Notes: generated by a model from the sequence alone, not told the origin. Positions 43,885 to 52,667 are shown, numbered from the stretch's first letter. The stretch: 64,000 nt of DNA from Chthonomonadaceae bacterium (GCA_015709495.1 CP054189.1:992001-1056000), one strand, 5' to 3'. Numbers and translations: made by a program.

Positions 43885-44931
43885 TTAGGGAGAAAGCGAT
43901 CCTGCGGCGTCCCAGCTCTCCAGAATCGACCGGACTTGCCGGATGTGGTCCATCAACTCGCGGAACAACGCCGGGGTGAGGGCTTGCGAACCATCGCTGA
44001 GGGCAGCTTTGGGGTTCGGGTGCATCTCGACCATCAGACCGTCCGCGCCGGCGCAAACGGCTGCAATCGCCATCGCTGAAACGTACCTCGCGACGCCCGT
44101 GCCGTGCGAAGGATCGACGAATACCGGCAAGTGGCTGAAATCGTGAAGGACTTGGACGGAAGCCAGGTCGAGGGTGTTCCGCGTGTAGTCCCGGTCCAAG
44201 GGGACGATCCCTCGTTCACAGAGCATCAACCGGGAGTTGCCTTGATTGAGGATGTACTCCGCTGCTAACAGAAACTCGTCGATCGTCGCCGACGGCGCCC
44301 TCTTCAAAAAGACGGGCTTGCCGCTCCTACCGGCTTCGATCAGCAGCGGGAAGTTCTGCATGGACCGCGCCCCAATTTGCAGGATATCTACGTGCTCTCC
44401 CACCACGCTGACCATTTCGGCGCTCATCACCTCGGTGATCGTCAGAAGCCCGGTCTCCTCGCCGACCGCCTTCATGATCTTCAGACCCTCTTCAGCCAGG
44501 CCCTGAAACGAATATGGAGAGGTTCTGGGCTTGAACGCGCCGCCCCGGAGAATCTCCGCGCCCGCGTCCTTGACGATCTGCGCCGCGTCGAGGAGTTGCT
44601 CGTACGACTCGATCGAACACGGTCCTCCGATCGTGGCGAAATGGCCGCGGCCAAGGGTCACATCCCGGACCTGAAAAACGGTCGGCTCCTTTCGCCATTC
44701 CAACGAAGCTAGCTTGTAGGGGCGGCTGACATGGGTGACCTTGCTGACACCTGGAAGGCTGCCCAGCGCGGAGGCGAGGGACTCCCTCAACTCCTGAGGG
44801 ATGGCGCTGGGGATGCCGATCGCCGTCTGCGCGCCCGGAAGGATCAGCGCTTCCAGCTTGAACTCGCGAATCGCCTGAGCGACGGCTTCTGCTTGCTCCG
44901 CCGTCGCGTCGAACTGCATCAATACGATCAT
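43885..44931 (-). CDS. aroF: 3-deoxy-7-phosphoheptulonate (DAHP) synthase
   Basis: A 348-residue enzyme catalysing the first step of the shikimate pathway: phosphoenolpyruvate plus erythrose-4-phosphate to DAHP. It is of the type I-beta class with an N-terminal ferredoxin-like regulatory domain (about 1-70, MIVLMQFDATAEQAEAVAQAIRE) and a TIM barrel with GPCSIES, RGGAFKPRTSPYSFQG, KRAPSATIDEFL and DPSHGTG. The ferredoxin-like domain in relatives (Thermotoga) binds Tyr/Phe for feedback inhibition. No other aro gene is adjacent. The start is ATG 44931. It is convergent with the exported unknown gene. Confidence 0.96.
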   Translation of the reverse strand: MIVLMQFDATAEQAEAVAQAIREFKLEALILPGAQTAIGIPSAIPQELRESLASALGSLPGVSKVTHVSRPYKLASLEWRKEPTVFQVRDVTLGRGHFATIGGPCSIESYEQLLDAAQIVKDAGAEILRGGAFKPRTSPYSFQGLAEEGLKIMKAVGEETGLLTITEVMSAEMVSVVGEHVDILQIGARSMQNFPLLIEAGRSGKPVFLKRAPSATIDEFLLAAEYILNQGNSRLMLCERGIVPLDRDYTRNTLDLASVQVLHDFSHLPVFVDPSHGTGVARYVSAMAIAAVCAGADGLMVEMHPNPKAALSDGSQALTPALFRELMDHIRQVRSILESWDAAGSLSP

Positions 44932-44975
44932 GTCGGTTAGAGTGTGAGGTTACCTTTGTCCTTCGGGGGTTCCGC

Positions 44976-46196
44976 TCATGGACCGAAGGCTTCGAGGGTT
45001 AGGTCGGGCTCAGCGTGTTCTTCGTTGGTGTCTCCGCCATCGTCGGCAAGATTCGCGCCCACGCTATACAGTCGGTACGTAGCGCCGCTTGCTCGATAGA
45101 GGAGCTTTTGCCCGGTATAGGGGTCGATTACCAGAGACTCGGCAAGCGAGTTGAGGTCCCTCGGGGCTTGGCCCGAGTTCTTGACGGAAGCAAGGACGCT
45201 CGCCTCGACGGCCAGAAGCCGGGTTCGAGCGACCGTTCGATCGCGAGCCTCCAGGAGCGAGTCGAAGGTGAAGAAGAGGTGCTTCGACAGCCTCCACCAA
45301 GGCCTAGGTTCGGGGAGAGAGAGCGGCTTCAGGCTGTCGCGTTGCCTTGCGTTGAGGTCGGCGCGATCGATCTCGTACTCGCGAATCAGGTCCGCCTCCT
45401 TGCCAAACCCGCTGAAGTACGCAACCTGTTCCTCACCGGATTTGCCTCGAAGCTGGTCGAGGTATTGAACGGCATCTTGTACGTCGAGTCCGAGCCTCTC
45501 CGAAAGGAGTCTCGCTTCGCCCTTTCGGAAGCTATCCTGAACGAATTGAATCGCCTCGCGCATGTTGAGGTGTTCGTTGTGGATCGCCGTCGAAAGCGAG
45601 CGTCGCCTGTCGAGTTCGCCCTTGAGTCCGGCAGAAAGCCGCTCCAGTTGCTCCGCGCCGAGTTGATGCAGGTGGGGCAAGAACGCCCGGCGCGCTTCGT
45701 CGACGATGGTTAGACCCAAGGAAGCGTCGGTGGCTGAGCCCGAACAGATGTCGAAACCGAACCTTGTGGCAAGCAGAAGGTCGCGGACGGCCTGGTCTCC
45801 CCGCCCCTCGAGCAGGGAGGTCTGAATCCGGAACGCGAGAGCGCGCCCGACCAGCCGCCAGCCCTGTTGATGCGGCGGAGCCTCGAACGGTCCGAGCGGT
45901 TGAAAGGCGAACTCACAGGGCTCGGCGGTTTGCTTGGCGAGCCGTTCGAGGGTAGGAGCGAGCCCATCGACGATCTGCTTCTGGATGCCCGGAGTGAAAT
46001 GAACGCGGTTCACGTACTCCGGAAACACTTTTTCGGCGACGTTGGCCGCGCGGACGTACTCCTCGAACGTTCGCGAACGTGCTTGCGTCGGCGCTCCGAG
46101 CTTGTTGCTCCAGATATCGAACGTCGGAGGCGGGGCTTTTGCGCAGCCCCCGGCAACGATCACGACGAATAGAGCGAACTTGACCCGACCTTCCAT
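44976..46196 (-). CDS. Hypothetical lipoprotein, 406 aa
   Basis: A lipoprotein with signal MEGRVKFALFVVIVAGGC (Cys18) followed by a large, mostly helical domain. The C-terminal phrase VIDPYTGQKLLYR...YRLYSVGANLADDGGD is of the type often seen at the end of planctomycete and armatimonadete exported proteins of unknown function. ATG 46196 is chosen because GGAG lies 9 nt upstream and because it yields the lipobox; the longer open frame runs into the divergent nucleotidyltransferase gene. No enzymatic motif was recognised. The two divergent genes share a 55-nt promoter region. Confidence 0.8.
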   Translation of the reverse strand: MEGRVKFALFVVIVAGGCAKAPPPTFDIWSNKLGAPTQARSRTFEEYVRAANVAEKVFPEYVNRVHFTPGIQKQIVDGLAPTLERLAKQTAEPCEFAFQPLGPFEAPPHQQGWRLVGRALAFRIQTSLLEGRGDQAVRDLLLATRFGFDICSGSATDASLGLTIVDEARRAFLPHLHQLGAEQLERLSAGLKGELDRRRSLSTAIHNEHLNMREAIQFVQDSFRKGEARLLSERLGLDVQDAVQYLDQLRGKSGEEQVAYFSGFGKEADLIREYEIDRADLNARQRDSLKPLSLPEPRPWWRLSKHLFFTFDSLLEARDRTVARTRLLAVEASVLASVKNSGQAPRDLNSLAESLVIDPYTGQKLLYRASGATYRLYSVGANLADDGGDTNEEHAEPDLTLEAFGP

Positions 46197-46238
46197 GGCG
46201 CGGTCTCCCACGCACGATTTTAGCATAAAGCGGTGTGC

Positions 46239-46244
46239 TATCCT
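46239..46244 (+). promoter_or_regulatory. -10 element for a leaderless nucleotidyltransferase transcript
   Basis: TATCCT (46239-46244) lies 7 nt before the ATG at 46252, with no ribosome binding site between. Spacing and sequence fit leaderless initiation; there is no clear -35. Confidence 0.4.
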
Positions 46245-46251
46245 TGCCGGG

Positions 46252-47181
46252 ATGAAGGGCGTCGTTCTCGCCGCTGGTAAAGGCACCCGTCTGTATCCGA
46301 TTACCCACCAAATCGCCAAACCTCTCCTGCCGTTGGCGAACCGTCCCACGCTCGAATACGCCTTCGATCAGTTCCGATCGATGGGGATCGATGAGGTTTG
46401 CGTGGTGGTTGGTGAGAATGAGCCGCAGATTCGCGGGGCGTTGGGCGGCGGCAGGCAGTTCGGTCTCCGGCTCTCCTATGCGCGCCAGACCGAGCCCAAA
46501 GGACTCGCTCATGCCCTCTCGTTTGCCGAGGAGTTCGTATCGGGCGCCCCGTTCGTTTTGTATCTGGGCGACGTTGTGTATTCGGAGGATTTTCAGCGCC
46601 ACGCCGAGCGGTTTCTCGATTCCGACTGCGCGAATCTTAATATCGTCAAGTGGGTCGAGGATCCGCGCAGGTTCGGAGTAGCCAACCTCGAAGGGGACCG
46701 GATCGTGAAGCTCGTCGAGAAACCCGCAAACCCTGAGTCGAACTACGCAATGGCGGGGATGTACTTTTTTCGCGAGGCGATTTGGAAGGTCTTGCCGACG
46801 CTTCAGCCTAGCGCTCGGGGGGAATTTGAAATCACAGACGCGATCCAAGCCCTGGTTTCGCAGGGGAATGACGTCCGCGCGGGCGTCTTCGAAGGCGATT
46901 GGTTTGACACCGGCACTCTCGAATCGTTTCTCAGCACCTCGGCGTACTTGGTGGGCGGAGGAGCGTTGATCGACCCCGCGGCGACGGTCGATTGCGAGTT
47001 GGGCCCCAACGTGGTGGTCGGTCCGGGCGCGCGGGTCGTGGCCGATAAGCTGGAGAACACGGTCGTCTTCGCTGGTGCGAGGGTCGAGGGCGGGAGCTTT
47101 TCAGGCTGCCTGATCGCGGGCGGCCATCGGCGGAACGGTCAGATCAACTCCGAAATCTTGAGCGAAGCGGGCCCGAATTGA
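46252..47181 (+). CDS. Sugar nucleotidyltransferase (glucose-1-phosphate thymidylyltransferase-like)
   Basis: A 309-residue cytoplasmic enzyme that activates sugar-1-phosphates with a nucleoside triphosphate. The N-terminal Rossmann-like domain has the signature GVVLAAGKGTRLYPIT and EKPANPESNYAMAGMYFF, and substrate residues in GDWFDTGT. The C-terminal part (about 235-309) looks like left-handed beta-helix hexapeptide turns (DPAATVDCELGPNVVVGPGARV). This is the long form found in archaea and many bacteria (RmlA/StrD-like) that supplies dTDP-glucose for surface polysaccharides. Nucleotide specificity cannot be proved from sequence. No other polysaccharide gene is adjacent. Confidence 0.88.
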   Translation: MKGVVLAAGKGTRLYPITHQIAKPLLPLANRPTLEYAFDQFRSMGIDEVCVVVGENEPQIRGALGGGRQFGLRLSYARQTEPKGLAHALSFAEEFVSGAPFVLYLGDVVYSEDFQRHAERFLDSDCANLNIVKWVEDPRRFGVANLEGDRIVKLVEKPANPESNYAMAGMYFFREAIWKVLPTLQPSARGEFEITDAIQALVSQGNDVRAGVFEGDWFDTGTLESFLSTSAYLVGGGALIDPAATVDCELGPNVVVGPGARVVADKLENTVVFAGARVEGGSFSGCLIAGGHRRNGQINSEILSEAGPN

Positions 47182-47221
47182 GGCGTTCCGCCACGCAAGA
47201 ACGGCCGAAAGGCGTAAAGTA

Positions 47222-47815
47222 ATGGGTATGGCGTCAATGCTTCGGCGCTCCAAGAGTAGGGCGGGTCGGCTCGTCTGGGCTTCGACGGTTCTGGTTTTCG
47301 GGGCTCTTCTGGGGTCGATCCTGGGGTGCGGATCGGAACCAACGGAGCCGGGTCCTTCGCCGCAGACATCCTTAGAAGTCCAAGCGAGGGACTTGCAGGC
47401 TGCGCTCGCGGTAGCCTGCGCTCAGGCCAAAGAAAAGGCAACGCAAGTTTCGCTACGTTCGGGCTCTGAGGCGCTCGCCTCGGCGAAGATGGCGTTGTCG
47501 GAAGCGGTGGGGAGGCTCTCGGAGGTCGCCAAGCCGACTCCCGACCAGTTGGAGCAGCTTGCGGAGTTGCGGCACGAAATCGAACGGATCGACGCCGCTC
47601 TCTTGGTTCAGGAGATCAAAGCTCAGTGGCGGGTGGCCCTCGAAGAAGGCGCGAAGAGATATCGGATCGGCCTCAAGGACCTTGCCGAAGCGAGAAAGAA
47701 GCTCAGGGAGCGGGACGAGACCTTTCGGGCTCTGGATGACCAGCTAAGCGCGGCTGAGCGAGCCTATGAAAACGCCAAATTGCGACTTCAAGCGAGCCTC
47801 GAAGGCAAAGCGTAG
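47222..47815 (+). CDS. Hypothetical coiled-coil lipoprotein
   Basis: A 197-residue protein with an extended N-terminus (MGMASMLRRSKSRAGR) before a lipoprotein signal ending LLGSILGC (lipidated Cys at about 36). The mature part (about 50-197) is a continuous charged helix with heptad character. It has no known domain. TAAAGT (47215-47220) is 1 nt before ATG 47222 and 7 nt before ATG 47228, so the second ATG could be the leaderless start. Function unknown; perhaps an envelope spacer. Confidence 0.7.
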   Translation: MGMASMLRRSKSRAGRLVWASTVLVFGALLGSILGCGSEPTEPGPSPQTSLEVQARDLQAALAVACAQAKEKATQVSLRSGSEALASAKMALSEAVGRLSEVAKPTPDQLEQLAELRHEIERIDAALLVQEIKAQWRVALEEGAKRYRIGLKDLAEARKKLRERDETFRALDDQLSAAERAYENAKLRLQASLEGKA

Positions 47816-47839
47816 ACCGGGTCACCCCAAGAACACCAA

Positions 47840-47868
47840 AGCCTCCTACCGGCGACCGGCAGGAGGCT
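47840..47868 (-). terminator. Terminator of the 43-residue lipoprotein gene
   Basis: AGCCTCCT (47840-47847) pairs perfectly with AGGAGGCT (47861-47868). On the minus strand it is followed by TTGGTGTTCTTGG, a modest T-rich tract. It lies 23 nt past the lipoprotein stop and just beyond the convergent coiled-coil gene, so it could serve both directions. Confidence 0.55.
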
Positions 47869-47890
47869 CGTGGCATTGCCTGGGAAGGGA

Positions 47891-48022
47891 CTAGCTGCCT
47901 TCTTCGGTTGCAGCTGGGGTAGTCGCCCCCTCACCATCGGCCGCGTCGCCGCCGGAACATCCTGCGGTCACCACGCCGATAGCGCTAACCACAAACAAAA
48001 TCGCAATAAGCTTCTTGAACAT
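47891..48022 (-). CDS. Very small lipoprotein (43 aa)
   Basis: The signal MFKKLIAILFVVSAIGVVTAGC carries a lipobox (TAGC, Cys22), and the mature peptide is only 22 residues of Gly/Ala/Glu/Thr. ATG 48022 has GGAGG 7 nt upstream. A near-perfect promoter at 48136-48164 and a hairpin downstream support a real, probably abundant gene. Similar small anionic lipoproteins are known as entericidin-like or structural lipoproteins, but this one has no clear match. Upstream in-frame sequence to 48136 is leader. Confidence 0.75.
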   Translation of the reverse strand: MFKKLIAILFVVSAIGVVTAGCSGGDAADGEGATTPAATEEGS

Positions 48023-48135
48023 ACGAGACACCTCCATTGTTTCCACCCCGAAGGGTGGTTGATTGTAACCTGACTTTTCGCCAGAACGCAACACCGCCAC
48101 CCGGTTTGAACCCAAGTGGACGAGGTCGCATCCCA

Positions 48136-48164
48136 ATTATATGCGCTCTTTTCGATTCTGACAA
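48136..48164 (-). promoter_or_regulatory. Strong sigma-70 promoter for the 43-aa lipoprotein gene
   Basis: On the minus strand TTGTCA (48164-48159) is followed, after exactly 17 nt, by TATAAT (48141-48136). The predicted transcript begins near 48128, giving a leader of about 105 nt. It is divergent from argD-argF. Confidence 0.75.
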
Positions 48165-48273
48165 GGCTTTTCCGCCGGGAACGGTCCATTTCTCCAAAAG
48201 AATCGTGCTGGGGTAACCTAAATTCCCCCCAGGACGAGGCAGCGAGGCCCCGCTTTCTGCGGGCTCCACGGCG

Positions 48274-50376
48274 ATGAACACCAACGTCAACCTCTTTGAA
48301 CTCGACTCGTCCTACACGATCGCCACGTACGCGCGGCTGCCGCTCGCAATCGAAAGGGGCTCTGGATGCGAGGTGTGGGACACCGAAGGCCGACGCTACC
48401 TCGATTTTTTGGCCGGAATCGCCGTCTGCTGTTTGGGCCACGCCCACCCGCGATTCGTCTCGGCGATCCACCGACACGCATCGACCGTAGCCCACGTCTC
48501 CAACTTTCTCTTGACGGCTCCTCCGGCTCGTCTCGCCGAACGGCTTTGCCAGCTCTCGGGCATGGAGAGGGTGTTCTTCACAAGTTGCGGCGCGACGGCC
48601 AACGAAACAGCACTCAAGATCGCCAAGAAGCGCGGCAAGTCGCTCGGCAAGGCCGAAATCTTGGCCCTCGAAGGCGGCTTCCACGGGAGAACCGCCGGTG
48701 CGCTCTCTGTAACATACAACCCCAAATACCGGGAACCGTTCGGCGACCTGGTTCCTGGCGTTCGTTTTCTGCCTCGCGGCGACGTCGAGGCTCTTCGGGG
48801 GGCCTTTTCCGAAAGCACGGCGGCGATCATCCTGGAGCCGATTCAGGGTGAGGCGGGGGTGATTCCGCTGAGTACGGATTATTTGCGCGAGGTAAGGGCC
48901 CTGTGTGACCGCCACGGCGCGCTCCTGATTCTCGACGAGATCCAAACGGGGGTCGGACGGACCGGAACTTGGTTCAACTTCCAGCAGCACGGGTTCTTGC
49001 CGGACCTCCTTACTCTGGCCAAGGGACTCGGAGGGGGGATGCCGATCGGAGCGTGTCTTGCTCGTGGGGAGGCCGCGGAGGTTCTCTCACTCGGCGAACA
49101 CGGGACCACGTTCGGCGGGAGCGCTCTGATGTGTGGAGTCGCGCTCGAAGTCCTCCAGACCCTCGAAGACGAACGGCTGATAGAAAACGCGGTCGCCGTC
49201 GGCGATATTCTGCGGCAAAGGCTTCTTGACCTCGGCGATCCCGTCGTAGAGGTTCGAGGATCGGGTCTGATGCTCGGCGTGCGGCTTTCGCGGCCTATCG
49301 CCAAGGAGACCGTCCTCCGCGCTCTCGATCATGGCTTGATCGTCAACGCACCCGACGAGTTCACCCTCCGACTCGTCCCGCCCCTGATCGTCACTCAAGA
49401 GCAAGCAGGGGAGGCGGTCGAGCGGCTTCGCGCAGCGCTGGAAGAGCGCCAGCCGGTCCGAACCAGCCCCCACGCCGAACCCGCGAAGCTCCACGACGTT
49501 CTTGCTATGGAGGACCTCTCGGCAGATCAGGCGGCTGACATCCTCGCGCTGGCCCGCTCCCTCAAGAGCCGCAGCAAGGGGGCGCCCGAACCGGTCCGTC
49601 CGGTCGTCGGCAGAACCGTCGCGCTGGTCTTCGAGAAGGCCTCGCTCCGAACCCGCGTGACGTTTGAGGCGGCGATTCGGGACCTTGGAGGCCACCCGGT
49701 TTATCTCACTCGGAACGACATCGACATGGGCAAGCGCGAGGCGATCAAAGACGTCGCGTCGAACCTTTCCCGATGGTGCTCGGCTCTCGTGGCCCGGTTG
49801 TTCTGGCACCGGCACCTGCTCGAATTGGCGCACTATTCCGAAGCGCCGGTCATCAATGCGCTCACCGAACTCGAACATCCGTGCCAAGCGCTCGCGGACA
49901 TGCTGACGATTCAGGAGAACTTCGGCTCCGAGAAGGTCAAGATCGCTTATGTGGGCGATGGCAACAACGTGGCCCGTAGTCTTTCGAAGTTAGCCCTTCA
50001 GCTTGGGTACGAGTTTGCGGTCGTCGGCCCGGAGAACTTCTGGCTCGAACCTGCGCCGGGGCTCCTGCAAACGGCCTCGCTCGAAGAGGGTCTTGCGGGA
50101 GCCAAGGCGGTCTATACCGACGTTTGGATCAGCATGGGCGACGAGCACGAGCAAGAACACCGGCTCAAGGTGTTCGAGGCGTACCAGGTCGATCAGCGCG
50201 TGATGTCGATGGCGTCGAGCGATGCGATCTTCCTGCATTGTCTCCCGGCGCGTCGGGGCTTCGAGGTGGTCGATGAGGTGATCGACGGGCCGCAGAGCCG
50301 AGTGGTGGATCAAGCCGAAAACCGACTCTACGCGCAAAAGGCGCTCCTGTCGAAGGTACTGGGGGTTGAAGCCTGA
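48274..50376 (+). CDS. argD-argF: Fused acetylornithine aminotransferase/ornithine carbamoyltransferase
   Basis: One uninterrupted 700-residue frame encodes two consecutive arginine-biosynthesis enzymes. Residues about 1-395 are a class III PLP aminotransferase (ArgD) with the PLP Lys in LAKGLGGGMPIGA (K250) and LILDEIQTGVGRTG; it makes N-acetylornithine from N-acetylglutamate semialdehyde. Residues about 402-700 are an ornithine carbamoyltransferase (ArgF) with the carbamoyl-phosphate loop SLRTR (from S457), HPCQ (from H535), the ornithine SMG loop (from S620) and HCLPA (from H655). The junction is a short Ala/Glu/Pro linker near residue 395. argG and argH follow at 51377 and 52673. All catalytic motifs are intact in both halves, so both activities are expected. 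Start: ATG 48274; the ribosome binding site is not obvious. Confidence 0.95.
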   Translation: MNTNVNLFELDSSYTIATYARLPLAIERGSGCEVWDTEGRRYLDFLAGIAVCCLGHAHPRFVSAIHRHASTVAHVSNFLLTAPPARLAERLCQLSGMERVFFTSCGATANETALKIAKKRGKSLGKAEILALEGGFHGRTAGALSVTYNPKYREPFGDLVPGVRFLPRGDVEALRGAFSESTAAIILEPIQGEAGVIPLSTDYLREVRALCDRHGALLILDEIQTGVGRTGTWFNFQQHGFLPDLLTLAKGLGGGMPIGACLARGEAAEVLSLGEHGTTFGGSALMCGVALEVLQTLEDERLIENAVAVGDILRQRLLDLGDPVVEVRGSGLMLGVRLSRPIAKETVLRALDHGLIVNAPDEFTLRLVPPLIVTQEQAGEAVERLRAALEERQPVRTSPHAEPAKLHDVLAMEDLSADQAADILALARSLKSRSKGAPEPVRPVVGRTVALVFEKASLRTRVTFEAAIRDLGGHPVYLTRNDIDMGKREAIKDVASNLSRWCSALVARLFWHRHLLELAHYSEAPVINALTELEHPCQALADMLTIQENFGSEKVKIAYVGDGNNVARSLSKLALQLGYEFAVVGPENFWLEPAPGLLQTASLEEGLAGAKAVYTDVWISMGDEHEQEHRLKVFEAYQVDQRVMSMASSDAIFLHCLPARRGFEVVDEVIDGPQSRVVDQAENRLYAQKALLSKVLGVEA

Positions 50377-50421
50377 TGCAGGTACTTTTGCCTGTTCTTG
50401 GTAAAGGCCAAGTTAACGACC

Positions 50422-50450
50422 TTCAACTTTCAAAACCGAGGTGCTATTCT
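50422..50450 (+). promoter_or_regulatory. Promoter candidate for the PEP-CTERM protein gene
   Basis: An extended -10, TG-C-TATTCT (50442-50450), with a weak -35, TTCAAC (50422-50427), at 17-nt spacing. The predicted leader is about 55 nt and contains AGGAG before ATG 50513. Confidence 0.45.
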
Positions 50451-50512
50451 TTGGACAGCCAAGGATCGTTCAGATTTCATCTGACCGTTGCTCAAGAGGA
50501 GATAATCAAGAA

Positions 50513-51232
50513 ATGAAGATTCGCATTCTGGCCGCTGCGGGCGCTTTTGGCCTGCTCACGGCTTTCGCCAATTCGCAAGCCCTTCCCGTCATCAACGAGT
50601 TCGTCGCCGACCACGCCGGATCCGATACGAATGAGTTTGTCGAGGTTTTTGGGTCTGCAAACTCCGACCTCTCGAACTTTTTCGTCCTTGAGATCGAAGG
50701 CGACGGCACCGGAGCCGGTGTCCTGGACGAGATCATTCAGGTTGGAACCACCGACGCTGGCGGCTTTTGGGTAACGCCCTATGCCGCTGGGATGCTGGAA
50801 AACGGCACCATCACCTTGCTCCTGGTTACCGACCTTTCGGGCGCAACAGTGGGCCAGGACTTGGACACCGATAATGACGGTGTTTTCGATACGACTCCGT
50901 GGACCTCTATCGTGGACTCGGTCGGAGTTACGGATAGCGGTTCAGGCGACGTCAACTATTCCAGCGTTGTGTTGAGCCCCGGATACGACGGCAACTCGTT
51001 CCGTCCCGGAGGAGCCTCTCGAATTCCCAACGGAGTCGATACAGACACGATCGCTGATTGGATGCGAAATGACTGGGACGGCGAAGGCTTTCCCGGATTT
51101 ACAGGTACGCCTGTGGTAGGGGAAGCGTTGAACACTGCGGGTTCCACGAACCTCGCCGTCGTCCCCGAACCCGCGACGATGGCGGCTCTCGCTCTCGGAG
51201 CGATCGGCCTCATCCGACGCCGACGATCCTAA
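50513..51232 (+). CDS. PEP-CTERM sorting domain protein
   Basis: A 239-residue exported protein. The N-terminal signal (KIRILAAAGAFGLLTAFANSQA) is followed by a beta-rich domain that resembles a lamin-tail domain (VINEFVADHAG, FVEVFG). The C-terminus is a PEP-CTERM tail: VPEPAT, a hydrophobic helix and an Arg-rich end. PEP-CTERM proteins are processed by exosortase (EpsH/XrtA type) and usually become extracellular or exopolysaccharide-linked. The lamin-tail-like domain could mediate surface attachment. The gene has its own promoter and terminator and sits between argD-argF and argG, apparently as an insertion into the arginine cluster. No exosortase gene lies in the window. Confidence 0.85.
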   Translation: MKIRILAAAGAFGLLTAFANSQALPVINEFVADHAGSDTNEFVEVFGSANSDLSNFFVLEIEGDGTGAGVLDEIIQVGTTDAGGFWVTPYAAGMLENGTITLLLVTDLSGATVGQDLDTDNDGVFDTTPWTSIVDSVGVTDSGSGDVNYSSVVLSPGYDGNSFRPGGASRIPNGVDTDTIADWMRNDWDGEGFPGFTGTPVVGEALNTAGSTNLAVVPEPATMAALALGAIGLIRRRRS

Positions 51233-51254
51233 GACTCCTCTGGAGCCTGCTCCA

Positions 51255-51288
51255 AGAACGCCCTGTGCCGGAAGGCACGGGGCGTTCT
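51255..51288 (+). terminator. Strong hairpin after the PEP-CTERM gene
   Basis: AGAACGCCC (51255-51263) and GGGCGTTCT (51280-51288) form a long stem extended by GTGCC/GGCAC around a GGAA tetraloop. Only a T/C-mixed tract follows, so a U-run is weak. It separates the PEP-CTERM gene from argG. Confidence 0.6.
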
Positions 51289-51376
51289 GCTCTCCCAAGC
51301 TCTTCTTGGTCGCTCCGGGTCCCGTTGCCGCCGGGTCGCGGAGCCAAAAACCTGCCAAAATGATCGCTCGTCAACC

Positions 51377-52570
51377 ATGAAAAAGGCGCTGGTTATCTAT
51401 TCAGGCGGGCTCGATACGACGGTTTGCGTTCCGCTCCTTCGCGAAGAGGGTTACGACTCGATTTCGACCGTTACCGTCGACGTTGGCCAGCCCGCTGAGG
51501 ACATCGAGCAGGCTACGGAACGCGCGGCGATTCTCGGGACCGACCACCACGTCGCGGACGTGAAGGAGGAGTTCGCTCGCGAGTACTGCATGAGAGCGCT
51601 CGCCGCAAACGCCGATTACTTCGGTTACCCGCTTTCTACCGCGATCGCTCGGCCCCTGATCGCACGAACCGCCGCGGAGTTGGCCCTTCAATTGGGTGAC
51701 GTGGACGCGTTCGTACACGGCTGCACCGGCAAAGGCAACGATCAGTTCCGGATTGAGTTCGGGCTCCGCGCTTTCGCCCCAGACATCCCGATTCGCGCGC
51801 CCGTCCGGGAGCGAAACCTCACGCGCAGTTGGGAGATCGAATTCGCGGAACGAGTGGGGGCTCCCATAGGCCAAAGCAAGCAGAAGATTTGGTCGATCGA
51901 CGAGAACCTCTGGGGTCGGTCGATCGAGGGCGGGCGCCTCGAAGACCCCTCGTATGCCCCGCCCGAGGAGATCTTTCAGTGGACAGCTTCGCTGGAAAGC
52001 GCACTGCCTGGTCCTGAGATGATCGAAATCGAGTTCGTAGAAGGGGTTCCTATTCGGACCGGTGCGATAGCAGGCTCGCCGCTGGAGGTCATTCTCGAGT
52101 CCAACCGCGTGGCTGGAGCGCACGGGGTGGGCCGAATCGACATCATGGAGGATCGTCTGATCGGCCTGAAGGTTCGCGAAAACTACGAATGTCCCGGCGC
52201 GGCGCTCCTGATCGCGGCGCATCGGGCCCTTGAGAGCCTCGTGATGACGCACGAAGAGCGCAGCTTCAAGGCGCTGGTCGATCAGCGGTGGGCCGAGCTT
52301 GCGTATCGGGGACTCTGGTGGGACCCCCTGATGGAGGACCTCAACGCCTTCCTGTCGAGCGTGCAGCGGCGCGTGACGGGTGCGGTTCGAGTTCGGCTCT
52401 TCAAGAGTTCCCTGCAAGTCGTCAGTCGAAGCTCCCCTTGGGCGCTCTACAGCGAGGCGGCGGCCTCGTTCGACGACACCGCGGAACTGGAGCAGAGCCT
52501 CATGACCGGGATGGTTCAGACTCACGGGATGGAGAGCTTGCTGTACCTCAGGCTCAAGAACCCAAGTTAA
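51377..52570 (+). CDS. argG: Argininosuccinate synthase
   Basis: A 397-residue cytoplasmic ligase joining citrulline and aspartate with ATP. The ATP-binding SGGLDTT (residues 9-15) is at the N-terminus, and HGCTGKGNDQ and the tetramerisation C-terminus are present. Length is typical of the bacterial type. It follows the fused argD-argF after a PEP-CTERM gene and precedes argH by about 100 nt. No operator resembling an ARG box was found upstream. Confidence 0.97.
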   Translation: MKKALVIYSGGLDTTVCVPLLREEGYDSISTVTVDVGQPAEDIEQATERAAILGTDHHVADVKEEFAREYCMRALAANADYFGYPLSTAIARPLIARTAAELALQLGDVDAFVHGCTGKGNDQFRIEFGLRAFAPDIPIRAPVRERNLTRSWEIEFAERVGAPIGQSKQKIWSIDENLWGRSIEGGRLEDPSYAPPEEIFQWTASLESALPGPEMIEIEFVEGVPIRTGAIAGSPLEVILESNRVAGAHGVGRIDIMEDRLIGLKVRENYECPGAALLIAAHRALESLVMTHEERSFKALVDQRWAELAYRGLWWDPLMEDLNAFLSSVQRRVTGAVRVRLFKSSLQVVSRSSPWALYSEAAASFDDTAELEQSLMTGMVQTHGMESLLYLRLKNPS

Positions 52571-52661
52571 TGAGGCTCGAAGGGACGAGCTAGGCCGCGC
52601 ATCGAGCGGGCTCGGACCTGACGAACGGGGCGGGCCTTCGCTCTCGCAGCATCGAATCGGC

Positions 52662-52667
52662 TAACAT
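52662..52667 (+). promoter_or_regulatory. -10 element for a leaderless argH transcript
   Basis: TAACAT (52662-52667) lies 5 nt before the argH ATG at 52673, without a ribosome binding site in between. It suggests an internal leaderless promoter, although argH may also be read from argG. Confidence 0.4.
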
